DNA of 64,000 nucleotides from Albidovulum sp. (GTDB taxonomy: Bacteria; Pseudomonadota; Alphaproteobacteria; Rhodobacterales; Rhodobacteraceae). Numbering within the stretch: the first letter of the stretch is position 1; each line of letters begins with the position of its first letter. The position numbers and the translations under genes were made by a program. Below the pieces are notes generated by a model, which ran no database searches, was not told the origin of the DNA, and worked only from the letters and a program-made list of their open reading frames with translations. The stretch lies in the NCBI GenBank assembly GCA_028823855.1, contig JAPPFL010000024.1:41038-105037 (forward strand). The letters run 5' to 3'. Shown here in pieces: positions 9,357 through 18,783 of the stretch.

Positions 9357-10618
9357 ACCACTAGGTTTCTTAGGCATTCGACATATTGGCCCGCCGGAAT
9401 ACTTTCCGCTCGAGAGATCGGGCAGGGAGCGGTTCGCGCCTGCGCGAATATGAATCCCTCGCTTTTTCTTGACTGTCGGTCGCCGAAATATTGGCTGCCA
9501 CTCAAACGTGATTTGCAAACGGTATGCCTGAGTCATTCGGACTTGAGGTGTTTTTTTCCGGTATTTGGCCTGGCGATGAATCTTTAAGTGTTAGAATGTT
9601 TCCGGTTTCCTGATTGAGGCCGAATCTAAGCCGAGCGAGCTTTGACTTTTATTCCTTAGTTTCGGTTGGCACGCAACCCGCGTCGTCGACCGCCGACGCC
9701 ATGACTTTTTGCCTGCATTCTTTGCGCGGAACAGTCGCGTTTCACATAAAAGGCTATTCCGATCGATGCGAGACTGCCGAGCGCGGTATTCGGCATGGAA
9801 GCCGTATCGAATCGAGATTTGGGCCTGTGGGCTTTCCGGCGCACGCGGAATTGCTCGGTCGGCCAAGTCAAGGCCGCCGCACCGATTGCTTGCTGGACGG
9901 TTGCGGCCTCCCGATTTGCGACGGAGATTCGGCCCCGGAACGGTAGTGTTTCCGAAACGAGGCAAATGCAGACATTCTGCTGGCGATGAGCGCCAAGACG
10001 ATGGAGGTGCAGTACGGCATGAATTTGGCACCGGTCGCCGTAGCAAGTAGGGCGAATTTCGGCGGCGCGCGGCCGCCCGCGGACCAAGCTGGCAAAATTC
10101 TGCGTGGTTTTTCGCCTAGGCGAGGATGCGTGAGTGGAAACCGCGTCTGTTGCTCGACGATTCGCTGGAATCGCCATTCGCCAATCCAAAAGTCGCCGTA
10201 CGGGGGCATCTCCGCGAACGGCGAACTCGATCTCCAGGTTGTCCGCGGCAACAAGCAGTCGGGAAACCAGCGAACGCCGCGCTCGGAAGTATGTTTCTAG
10301 TCCACGCCAGCTCCAGACTTGGCGCCCGAACTGACACAAAACATTGAAGACATTGGGCGCTTGTCGAATTTTCTTTGATCAACCCTAGCTTGAAGATTGC
10401 AAATTAATCGAGACTTTGGTAGGAAAAGAAGGGGAGATGCCGCACGATACTCATTTGATTTTTCAAGGCGGCTTTCGATTTGCCGAGCCCGTTAGGTCGA
10501 TTAAAAACTGGTCGGGACGCCGTGTCGGAACGTCTAGACTCTTTCCCATTTCGTATAAAATCATTTGGTGCGGCCGTAATTCAAGAATCGCCGTGTCATT
10601 GTGTGCGGGAGAACCAAA

Positions 10619-11362
10619 ATGATCATTTATCCCACCATTCAGTTGATGAATGGCCGTTGCGTAAGTCTTTTTCGCGGCCGCACCGAGGAGCCAAGAATCT
10701 GGCACGTGGATCCGTTGGAAAAAGCCAAAGAATTTTACGCTGCGGGCGCGGAGTGGATGCACATTACGGATTTCGATGCCATGGAAGGCGACTATCGAAA
10801 CTCCGAACTAATTCTTTCGATAATTCGACAGGTCGGTATCGCAGTTCAACTCGGGGGAGGATTTCGATCTCAGGAGAGAATTGCGGAGTGGATCGACTTG
10901 GGAGTGGGGCGCATTGTGCTTGGTACTCTAGCGGTGCAAAATCAGGCATGGGCAAAACGAGCTGCGAAATTATTTCCCGACCAAATCGTAGTTTCAGTTG
11001 ATGTCTGGAAGGGATCCGTAATGATTGGCGGATGGCGAAACAAGAATGCGATTCCTCCCGAGAAGCTTATCGATTCCTACCTGTACTCGCCGCTCGCCGG
11101 CTTTATTGTAACCGACATCGATTCAAGCGTTGACCAGCGGGAGAGTTCCCTGGCTCTAGTGACTTCATTGGCTAGTCTCGCAAGATCTCCCGTAATCGCA
11201 AGCGGCTTGATACGCACCAGCGACGACGTTTCAAGATTGAAATACGTTCCAAATGTCGCAGGCGCCATCGTTGGAACCGCGCTTCTTGAAAAGACGGTGG
11301 AATTGGAAGAGGCTTTGGCGATAGCGCAGCCAACGCCGGAATCAAAGGCCGAATTTATCTAA
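10619..11362 (+). CDS. HisA-like TIM-barrel protein with altered catalytic residue
   Basis: A 247-residue (beta/alpha)8 protein clearly related to HisA, the ProFAR isomerase of histidine synthesis. Both phosphate-binding regions are kept (LGGGFRS near 78-84; ASG near 194-196 with GAIVGTAL near 215-222), and the second catalytic aspartate is present as D128 in SVDVW. The first catalytic aspartate, D8 in true HisA, is Q8 here (PTIQLMNG). I remember a similar HisA paralogue in Rhodobacterales; its function is not established to my knowledge. The ATG at 10619 has GGGAGA just before it and replaces a longer frame from 10601. It is the gene before fabF. Confidence 0.82.
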   Translation: MIIYPTIQLMNGRCVSLFRGRTEEPRIWHVDPLEKAKEFYAAGAEWMHITDFDAMEGDYRNSELILSIIRQVGIAVQLGGGFRSQERIAEWIDLGVGRIVLGTLAVQNQAWAKRAAKLFPDQIVVSVDVWKGSVMIGGWRNKNAIPPEKLIDSYLYSPLAGFIVTDIDSSVDQRESSLALVTSLASLARSPVIASGLIRTSDDVSRLKYVPNVAGAIVGTALLEKTVELEEALAIAQPTPESKAEFI

Positions 11363-11473
11363 GCATTCCAATCTGGAAAACGCCGAAGGGCGCTACCGCG
11401 AGAAAGGGTTCTTGCCGCCTGCCCGCGTCGGCGTGTATCAGTCCATCGAATTTTTTCTTTTGGAGCAAAGCGA

Positions 11474-12733
11474 ATGCGAAGAGTAGCCGTTACCGGCCTC
11501 GGCATGGTCACTCCACTCGCCTGCGGTGTCAACGAGACGTGGTCCTTAATCCTCGACGGGCGATCGGGGTCGGGAACGATTGCAAGTTTCGACGCGTCGC
11601 ATCTCGCAACGAATTACGCTTGCGAGATACCTAGAGGCGAAAATGTCGGCGAATTCAATCCGGACGACTGGCTCGAGCCGCGCGAGCGACGAAAAATCGA
11701 CGATTTTATCCTGTTTGCGATTGCAGCATCCGATCAAGCAATCGAAGACTCTCAGTGGCGGCCTTCCAACGACAAAGATCGATGCCGCACCGGCGTAATG
11801 ATAGGTTCGGGTATCGGCGGGATGGCATCGATTGCAGAAACGACTTTGCTTCTCAAAGAGCGTGGCCCGAGGCGCATATCCCCTTTTTTCATTCCTGGAG
11901 CTCTCATCAATCTAGCCTCGGGGCATGTCTCTATTCGACATGGGTTCAAGGGGCCTAATCACGCTGCGGTGACCGCTTGCGCTACGGGAGCCCATGCGAT
12001 CGGCGATGCGGCGAGGCTCATTCAATTTGGCGATGCCGACGTCATGGTTGCGGGCGGCGCCGAGAATCCTATTTCGGAGATAGGGATAGCCGGATTCAAC
12101 GCATGCAAGGCATTGTCGACAAAGCGACGCGACGAACCCGAAAAGGCGAGCCGCCCGTTTGACAAGGACAGGGACGGTTTCGTTATGGGCGAGGGCGCGG
12201 GCGTAGTCGTGCTTGAAGAACTCGAGCATGCGCGCGCGAGGGGCGCCAAGATATACGCCGAAATTCTTGGATACGGACTTTCCGGCGATGCATCGCATAT
12301 TACAGCGCCGGCGGCAGACGGTCAGGGCGGCTTCCGTTCCATGGCAGCGGCAATTTCAAGAGCGGGGCTCGATCCAAGTAAAATCGACTACATAAACGCT
12401 CACGGAACTTCGACCATGGCCGACGCGATCGAGTTGTCGGCCATTGAGCGGCTCTTCGGCAATTCTGTTGAGAGCATGACGGTATCTTCAACTAAATCGG
12501 CGATCGGCCACCTTCTTGGCGCCGCTGGCGCGGTTGAAGCCGTATTCTGCATCCTTGCAATACGCGATCAGGTGGCGCCTCCGACGATCAATCTCGATTC
12601 GCCGGATGTCGGCGAATTGTTTGATCTTGCGCCGAATAGCGCGCGGCGGCGAGATATCGAATTCGCGCTTTCAAATTCTTTCGGTTTCGGAGGTTCAAAT
12701 GCTTCGCTGGTATTGGGCAGGATCGACTTTTGA
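11474..12733 (+). CDS. fabF: 3-oxoacyl-ACP synthase II
   Basis: Condenses malonyl-ACP with acyl-ACP to elongate fatty acids. The 419-residue thiolase-fold enzyme has the full KAS II triad: C169 in TACATGA, H310 in NAHGTST and H346 in KSAIGHLLGAAGA, with the glycine-rich NSFGFGGSN end. GGAG lies 11-14 bases before the ATG. It normally follows acpP directly; here the transporter island and the HisA-like gene intervene. The stop TGA shares one base with the mltG start codon. Confidence 0.96.
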   Translation: MRRVAVTGLGMVTPLACGVNETWSLILDGRSGSGTIASFDASHLATNYACEIPRGENVGEFNPDDWLEPRERRKIDDFILFAIAASDQAIEDSQWRPSNDKDRCRTGVMIGSGIGGMASIAETTLLLKERGPRRISPFFIPGALINLASGHVSIRHGFKGPNHAAVTACATGAHAIGDAARLIQFGDADVMVAGGAENPISEIGIAGFNACKALSTKRRDEPEKASRPFDKDRDGFVMGEGAGVVVLEELEHARARGAKIYAEILGYGLSGDASHITAPAADGQGGFRSMAAAISRAGLDPSKIDYINAHGTSTMADAIELSAIERLFGNSVESMTVSSTKSAIGHLLGAAGAVEAVFCILAIRDQVAPPTINLDSPDVGELFDLAPNSARRRDIEFALSNSFGFGGSNASLVLGRIDF

Positions 12734-13881
12734 TGTGGCGGCATGCTGGCTCGAATCTAGTAACGCTACTTTTTTTTGCTGGTCTGGCCGTATTTGCCTC
12801 AATTTCGATAGGACATCGTATGTTTTTGGATGAGGGGCCGCTCCGAAACGCGATTTTTTTTGAAGTCCCGAAAGGGTCAACGGTGTCTGAAGTCGCCGAA
12901 GACCTGGCTCGGGAAGGCGCCATCGCAAGCGCGGCAATTTTCAAATTGGGGGCAAAGTTATGGCATGAGGGAGAAGGCTTGAAATTTGGAAGCTACGAAA
13001 TTCCGGCTCGGGCTTCGATGGAGTCCATACTCCGCGCCGTTACAACCGCCGGGTCGAGCAGCTACCGATACCGGCTCCGCTACCGGATCAAGAGCGAAGG
13101 AGCTAACTTAACGCTGTTCGAAAGGATACCGGAGACGGGAGAATCCGTACCTCTAGTTAGTTTCCAAGTAAGCGAACCTGCGCCTGACAATTTTACTAAA
13201 ATTGCAAATTCCGGAATACCGTTTGACTACCTTGTCGCGATACCGGAAGGCTTGACAAGCTGGCAGGTCGTCGGCGGTTTGCGTCAAGCGCCATTTCTCA
13301 TAGGAGAAATTGAGCATATTCCTGAAGAAGGATCGCTCGCTCCGGCTACCTACCAAGTCATGGAAGGCTCGACTCGCAAGAGCCTCTTGGAGAAGATGGC
13401 GCGTTCCCAGACTGCAATTCTAGAGGAGGAATGGTCGAAGCGTGCGCCGAATCTTCCGATTGAATCCAAGGAGCAAGCACTGATACTCGCGTCTATTATC
13501 GAAAAGGAAACTGGCCTGGCGAGCGAAAGAGATGTTGTTTCATCGGTATTCGTCAATCGATTGAAGATAGGCATGAGACTGCAAACCGATCCGACCGTGA
13601 TTTACGGCCTCACCGAAGGAAGGGGAAACTTAAGGCGCGGCCTTCGAAAAAGCGAGCTAGAAAGAGAGACGCCTTATAACACTTATGTATTTAAGGGCCT
13701 GCCGCCGACGCCGATATCGAACCCTGGACGATTGGCAATACGCGCTGCGCTTCATCCAGCCGCGACGAATTTCCTTTACTTTGTTGCGGACGGCAAGGGC
13801 GGCCACAGATTCGCGACGAATTTGCAGGAACACGCGCGAAACGTGCGCGAATGGCGAAGAATTGAAGGTAATCGCCAATAG
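12733..13881 (+). CDS. mltG: Endolytic murein transglycosylase MltG
   Basis: An inner-membrane enzyme that cleaves nascent peptidoglycan and may end glycan strand growth. One N-terminal membrane helix (about residues 8-27) is followed by a LysM-like region (PKGSTVSEVAEDL, 46-58) and the YceG catalytic domain, with E257 in ILASIIEKETG and the LQTDPTVIYG segment. The start used is the ATG at 12733, overlapping the fabF stop as TGATG; a TTG one codon upstream is also possible. The 382-residue length is normal. fabF-mltG is a standard alphaproteobacterial pair. Confidence 0.94.
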   Translation: MWRHAGSNLVTLLFFAGLAVFASISIGHRMFLDEGPLRNAIFFEVPKGSTVSEVAEDLAREGAIASAAIFKLGAKLWHEGEGLKFGSYEIPARASMESILRAVTTAGSSSYRYRLRYRIKSEGANLTLFERIPETGESVPLVSFQVSEPAPDNFTKIANSGIPFDYLVAIPEGLTSWQVVGGLRQAPFLIGEIEHIPEEGSLAPATYQVMEGSTRKSLLEKMARSQTAILEEEWSKRAPNLPIESKEQALILASIIEKETGLASERDVVSSVFVNRLKIGMRLQTDPTVIYGLTEGRGNLRRGLRKSELERETPYNTYVFKGLPPTPISNPGRLAIRAALHPAATNFLYFVADGKGGHRFATNLQEHARNVREWRRIEGNRQ

Positions 13882-14439
13882 ATTCTTTTGCCGAACGATA
13901 AGCTATTGCTACTTTACCTAGCCATTCGGTGCTCCAAGGGAAGTTGCGGCAACTGCCCGCTTGTTGTTCACGCTCCGAATTCAATTCGAATTGCCGGAAC
14001 TATCGGCGCTCGAGAACGGTTCCAGCCGCATGTCAATTTTAAAGACGCGGGGCGTGCATTCAATGTCGACCGCTATCGATGGATCGAATTCCCGACCCGA
14101 AGCCGGCGGCGCTCAACCCCAGACGGGCTACGTTTCTAGGCAAAATTTTTTGTAGCGGGTTTTCTCGGGAATACGAAAACAATCGCCATCTTGAATCTTG
14201 AACTATCCGCCGAGCTAGGAGAATTCCCTTTTGTAGGAACCGGAAAGCCGAAACGCGGCTCAAGCGATTTGGCGTTCGGCATTCCATTTGGATTGACCGT
14301 CCGATACGATTGCGTTTCGGCGCCTAATTCCTACTCCTGCCGGAATTATATTTTACTCTCAACGATCGCTGATTTAAAAACCGCGTGGGAGCAACTATAT
14401 GTAAATTAGATTAACTATAATTGACAACGCATTGACCTA
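13882..14439. other. Gene-free gap between mltG and cysE
   Basis: About 560 bases with only short unrelated frames; no tRNA-like fold or repeat noticed. The AT-rich last 60 bases may contain the cysE promoter, but I cannot point to a convincing -35/-10 pair. Confidence 0.4.
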
Positions 14440-15249
14440 ATGATCGAAAGTTCGCCAAATGTAACCGCATTGGATCCCGTGTGGGAGCGCATCCGGGATG
14501 AAGCCGGTGAATCCGTTAGGAAGGAACCGCTATTGGGCGGGCTCGTCCATACGAGCCTGCTGCATCATCATTCGCTGGAAAATGTTCTGGCTTACAGAAT
14601 GTCGGTAAAGCTGGCATCCAGCGAAATGTCGGAGCAGATTCTACGAGAAATTGCCGACGAAGCGCATGCCTTTGACAATTCAATCGGAATTGCGGCGCGC
14701 GCGGACCTTATCGCCGTTTTGGACCGCGACCCCGCCTGCAATACTCTGCTGCAGCCGATTTTGTTCTTTAAGGGCTTCCAAGCTATCCAGTGCTATCGCA
14801 TCGGCCATTGGCTCTGGCAACAAAACCGCCGATTCCTAGCCTACTATATCCAGATGCGCGTCTCCGAAGTATTCGGTGTCGACATTCATCCCGGCGCGGT
14901 TTTGGGCAAGGGAATTATGATGGACCATGCGCATTCGATTGTGATTGGAGAAACAACCCGGGTCGGGAACAATGTTTCCATGCTCCACTCGGTTACTCTC
15001 GGAGGAACCGGCAAGGAAGATGGCGACCGACATCCAAAAATAGGCGAGGGCGTACTCATCGGAGCAGGCGCGAAGGTGCTCGGAAACATCGTCGTCGGCA
15101 GATGTTCACGCATTGCGGCTGGCTCGGTAGTCTTGAAGGATGTTCCGCCCTGCAAAACGGTTGCCGGAGTTCCGGCTTCAATCGTCGGCGAGGCGGGGTG
15201 CGATCAGCCGTCCGAGACGATGAACCAGCTACTTTCCTCGCCTTCTTGA
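14440..15249 (+). CDS. cysE: Serine O-acetyltransferase
   Basis: Makes O-acetyl-L-serine, the acceptor for sulfide in cysteine synthesis. The 269-residue protein has the N-terminal helical SATase domain (about 10-145) and a left-handed beta-helix of hexapeptide repeats (about 146-245). Expected active-site residues are present: D148 in VDIHP, D162-H163 in MMDHAH and H198 in DRHPK. The flexible C-terminal tail is the part that, in the family, binds cysteine for feedback or docks into CysK; here it ends in serines rather than a clear terminal isoleucine. It converges with the efflux gene, 30 bases away. Confidence 0.95.
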   Translation: MIESSPNVTALDPVWERIRDEAGESVRKEPLLGGLVHTSLLHHHSLENVLAYRMSVKLASSEMSEQILREIADEAHAFDNSIGIAARADLIAVLDRDPACNTLLQPILFFKGFQAIQCYRIGHWLWQQNRRFLAYYIQMRVSEVFGVDIHPGAVLGKGIMMDHAHSIVIGETTRVGNNVSMLHSVTLGGTGKEDGDRHPKIGEGVLIGAGAKVLGNIVVGRCSRIAAGSVVLKDVPPCKTVAGVPASIVGEAGCDQPSETMNQLLSSPS

Positions 15250-15279
15250 TCCAAAAGTACTTTTCAGTAATTTTCCAAA

Positions 15280-16908
15280 CTAATGCTCTTGAAAATTCGA
15301 TTCGCTGCTGTCGCCGTCGTCGCCGTTTGCGGCGGCGGACCGAAACGAGACGGGAAAAATTGCGACAATAACGAATGCAACGGCGACCAATATTGCTACG
15401 ATGGTGAACACGTCCTTCAACGCGCCTGCCAAAGTAGTTGCTGCCGAATCGAATAGGTTTTCGCGTAGGTTGCTGCATTCCGAACCCGAGTCGGGGATAC
15501 GGGACTCGACAGACGCAATCCCATCCGCATCCGCCAGCACATTGGGATTATCCTTGATTTCGTCGATCAACTCCCGCGGCAGCGCTTCCTTAACGCATGC
15601 GGGCAACGAATCGTAAAAGTCGGACGAGAAGTTCCTCGCCATGACTGTCCCTAGCACGGCGAGGCCAAGCATTCCGCCTGCCGACCTGAAGAATTGCAAT
15701 GCCGATGTCGCGGCGCCTACTAAAGCAAAAGGAACCAGATTCTGTACGGCTACAGAGAATGTGGCGACAACCCAGCCAAAGCCAAATCCGGCCGTAACAA
15801 TATAAACTCCGCTTCCTAGAACACCCGTTTTCTCGTCAATTGTAGTCAGTAGGAATATGCCTAGGGACATAATCCCTGAACCGATCAGCGCCTGTATCCG
15901 GTAATGTTCGCCGATTCTTGAGAGCGATTGCCCTGAAACGATTCCGCCGACTACCATCCCAAGTAGCAGCGGCACCAGTAATTTTCCGCTGTCAGTAGCG
16001 GACAGGCCCGCGACTACTTGGAAAAACAGAGGCAAGAAAATTACGATACCGTAGAGTCCGAGGCTGGTCAGGAAGGTCACGATTACGGCAATGCGGATCA
16101 TTCGGTTCGAATAAATTTGCAGCGGCATTATTGGCCAGGCTGCCCGCGATTCGATGACTACGAAAGCGGCTGTCATTGTTAATCCAAATAATAGCAAGCC
16201 GATTACCGGAAAAGCGTCCCATTCGTAGTGCGAACCGCCGACGGACAACGCGCATAGGACTGGCACGATGGCGAAGACGATTGCCACCATCCCGGGGTAG
16301 TCCAGCCTTTGGTTCCCGGAAGCTCCTCGATGCGTCGGGTAAACCCTCACGGTCAACGCCAATATCGGGATGCCGACGATAGCGATTGCGATAAAGGCCC
16401 AGTGCCAAGCATATCGGTCTGCGATAAATCCACCTAGCACAGGACCAGCTACAGAGGCGACTGCGTAAACGGCTCCGAACAACCCGTGGTATTTGCCCCT
16501 TTCCTTGGGCGGGAACAAATCTGCTACGGAAACATAGCAGCAGGTCATCGTTATTCCGCCGCCGATTCCCTGTACTATGCGGAAAGCAACAACATGAGTC
16601 ATGGATGCGCTTAGGCCCACAAGTACTGAACCGGCCATGAAGATCGCCATGCCGACAATCATAAAGAACCTGCGACCGTAGTAATCGCTAAGCCTGCCGA
16701 CGATCGGATAGGCAACCGTCGCGGCGATCATATAGGAAGTCACCGCCCAGGTGTACTTTTCGAAACCGCCGAATTCGGCAACGATTTGCGGCAATACCGT
16801 GGCAATAATTGTCTGGCTCAGCGCGGTCAGAAACATGGAAAGCGCCACGCAAACCAATGACATCGTAACAGTCCGTTTGTCTAGCGGGACAAATTCGTCG
16901 ACAGCCAT
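15280..16908 (-). CDS. MFS multidrug efflux transporter, DHA2 (EmrB/QacA) type
   Basis: A 542-residue inner-membrane proton antiporter of the 14-helix drug/H+ class. Visible hallmarks are motif A (GRLSDYYGRR, near residues 71-80), the QGIGGGITMTC segment and motif C (GPVLGGFIADR). About 14 hydrophobic segments are expected. The periplasmic loop before the last helix carries two cysteines (near CVKEAL and SECSNL). No membrane-fusion partner (EmrA-like) or TetR/MarR regulator lies next to it, so it probably acts alone. Substrate unknown. Confidence 0.88.
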   Translation of the reverse strand: MAVDEFVPLDKRTVTMSLVCVALSMFLTALSQTIIATVLPQIVAEFGGFEKYTWAVTSYMIAATVAYPIVGRLSDYYGRRFFMIVGMAIFMAGSVLVGLSASMTHVVAFRIVQGIGGGITMTCCYVSVADLFPPKERGKYHGLFGAVYAVASVAGPVLGGFIADRYAWHWAFIAIAIVGIPILALTVRVYPTHRGASGNQRLDYPGMVAIVFAIVPVLCALSVGGSHYEWDAFPVIGLLLFGLTMTAAFVVIESRAAWPIMPLQIYSNRMIRIAVIVTFLTSLGLYGIVIFLPLFFQVVAGLSATDSGKLLVPLLLGMVVGGIVSGQSLSRIGEHYRIQALIGSGIMSLGIFLLTTIDEKTGVLGSGVYIVTAGFGFGWVVATFSVAVQNLVPFALVGAATSALQFFRSAGGMLGLAVLGTVMARNFSSDFYDSLPACVKEALPRELIDEIKDNPNVLADADGIASVESRIPDSGSECSNLRENLFDSAATTLAGALKDVFTIVAILVAVAFVIVAIFPVSFRSAAANGDDGDSSESNFQEH

Positions 16909-17023
16909 TGGGTTGCCTTGCAGATGGTTCGCCGGCGGAAGGAGACGGTAATATTTTTCATTGCTCGCTGGGAATCGGAAGAACCACTCGGTTGACCCAA
17001 GCTATCAAAACGATTCGCGCCGG

Positions 17024-18226
17024 TCACGCGCTTGCTTTCCCGCCTAGTCGCCGTGCAAACCTATAGATTCGATATCCCGACCTCGACAAGACCGAAAAAC
17101 CATGGCTGCTAGAACCGAAGCGATCGCGGCCGGGAAGAAATTCGTACGCATCGAGATCCTCAAGCGCAGCAAGTATTCGCCTTATCAGTTCAGTTGCTAG
17201 TTCTACTCGCCTCTGGTCGTCTAGTTTGGCTCCCCCGCATCCTAGAATGCAGGACATAAATGCGGTTAGCATATTTTGTCTGTATCCGTGCCAGCAATCC
17301 TCAAAACTGAAATCCTTTGCCCCTAACCGGCAGACAATCGCATGGTATTCCTTTAGTGCCGAGCATTCAATTCGCCGGCGATTTTCGATAGTTACGCTGG
17401 TGGCCAAAAAATACGCGACGTCGTAGAGACCGCTGCCTATACCACTCCCCTGCCAATCGATCGCGGCGAAATCATCTCCTTCATTACCGAAAAAACAATT
17501 TTCCGACCTAAAGTCGCCATGGACAAATGTTTTGGGACCAGCCGCTAAATTCCCGAAATGAGACACGTATCTCGTGCCTAGCGTTTCCGCAAATCGGACG
17601 GAAAATGGTGAAAAATGCGCGTCGAATCTATCGAATACAATCGGTAAGCACGCGAGATAAGCCGTCTGCAACTTTCGGGTGTATCCGGGGGCGAAAGTGT
17701 CGAAGAGGCCCTTTACCGGCGGTTGGTCGACGGCGTCCCAAAATTGGCCATGCAATTTGGCTATCTCTCTAACCGCGAGCAGAGCCTGGCGAGAACCGAC
17801 GCCTTTTGTTTGACTGATCGATTCCATGCCTTGCAAGTCCTCGATCAGCAATAATGACTGGTGCGTTCGCGCGTCGAACTCGCCGTAGTAGAGAGTCGGC
17901 GAACGTATCTGCGCATGACGAGCTAAAATGCGATAGAAATCGTACTCGCGCTGGTGAAGCGATAGCCATTTGGCGGCTCGAATGGCCGTTCTATTCGTGG
18001 AGGGCAACTTTACTATAGCCGTTTCGGGAATATTCGGTGAACCGCCTTTAATGGTCAATCGACAACGAAATAGATTTCCGAACGCATTTGTTGCCAACCC
18101 GAGTCGTTTGACCGAGACCGCCTCGACATGCTCCGTCCCAAGCACATTGCCTGCCGTCAATGCCTTTTGCATCCAATCGGCGGTTAAGGCGTCTGGGCCG
18201 CTGCATAGGAGCGATTGACCGTTCAT
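17024..18226 (-). CDS. CHK/ecdysteroid-kinase-like phosphotransferase
   Basis: A 400-residue protein-kinase-fold phosphotransferase for small molecules, related to the aminoglycoside phosphotransferase clan and best matching the CHK/EcKL (DUF1679) branch. K73 in AIVKLPS fits the ATP-binding lysine, HGD at 236-238 in VHGDFRSEN is the catalytic motif, and D257 in AIDWQG is the metal ligand. Members in bacteria often lie in lipid, sterol or acyl-CoA metabolism clusters. Here the neighbours (an efflux pump on one side, pdhC beyond a gap) do not reveal the substrate. An antibiotic-modifying role cannot be excluded. Confidence 0.8.
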   Translation of the reverse strand: MNGQSLLCSGPDALTADWMQKALTAGNVLGTEHVEAVSVKRLGLATNAFGNLFRCRLTIKGGSPNIPETAIVKLPSTNRTAIRAAKWLSLHQREYDFYRILARHAQIRSPTLYYGEFDARTHQSLLLIEDLQGMESISQTKGVGSRQALLAVREIAKLHGQFWDAVDQPPVKGLFDTFAPGYTRKLQTAYLACLPIVFDRFDAHFSPFSVRFAETLGTRYVSHFGNLAAGPKTFVHGDFRSENCFFGNEGDDFAAIDWQGSGIGSGLYDVAYFLATSVTIENRRRIECSALKEYHAIVCRLGAKDFSFEDCWHGYRQNMLTAFMSCILGCGGAKLDDQRRVELATELIRRILAALEDLDAYEFLPGRDRFGSSSHGFSVLSRSGYRIYRFARRLGGKASA

Positions 18227-18783
18227 TGCTATTCTTGTTGAATCTGCCGAGCCCTGCGGCGAAAATATATCGGCCGTATTACCGAGACCGGTTGCGAGCG
18301 CGGCTCAAGCTGAGGATATCTAGCGTTTTCTAAACTTGAAGTGAACAACCGCGCGCAACTTTTTGTTTTGCGAAAATTTATCTAGCGATCCATTGTTTGC
18401 CAACGCGCTGTCCCGGAAATCACCGCCTTGGATCGAGTGCAAATTGCCTGATCGTTCCTCGCTACGCGGCGAGCTGGGCCGAAACTGGCAACAAACAATT
18501 CCAATTGATTTAGGATTCGCCTTCAGTATTGGCCGTAGGCGCTCGGCCTGGATCCGAAGCTTCCGAATATCTATTGCCAACGCAAGCCAAATGACAAACA
18601 TAGGAATTCAAAGCGCAATCGCAGCTACGTGAACGCTAAGCTGAAAAGTCACACTGCAACGCAGTCGGGCATCCCGGCCTCTTTTCAATTGCCTTGAACG
18701 CCGAGGAAAAGGGCAGCGCGGAGGCGGGAGCGCATCGTACTTTCACCCGACCGCGAGGAATCGATCGACGAGTCGGGGCTGAC
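18227..18783. other. Gene-free gap between the kinase gene and pdhC
   Basis: About 560 bases, with short frames only on both strands and no recognisable product, RNA or repeat. Confidence 0.4.

Larger units (their letters stand above)
7806..10618. other. 2.8 kb without a recognisable gene
   Basis: Many short open frames exist, but none has a protein pattern I recognise on either strand. Composition is patchy: 8650-9250 is GC-rich like the transporter operon, while 9500-9700 and 10350-10450 are closer to the genome's own composition. It contains a perfect 7-bp-stem hairpin (9078-9097) and the right copy of the 39-base repeat (9318-9356). It looks like decayed former coding sequence. Confidence 0.5.

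Noticed and set aside
8853..9364. Several overlapping frames in GC-rich DNA of the gene-free region
   Set aside because: High GC removes stops in all frames; arginine/alanine/serine-rich products with no motif indicate shadows rather than genes.
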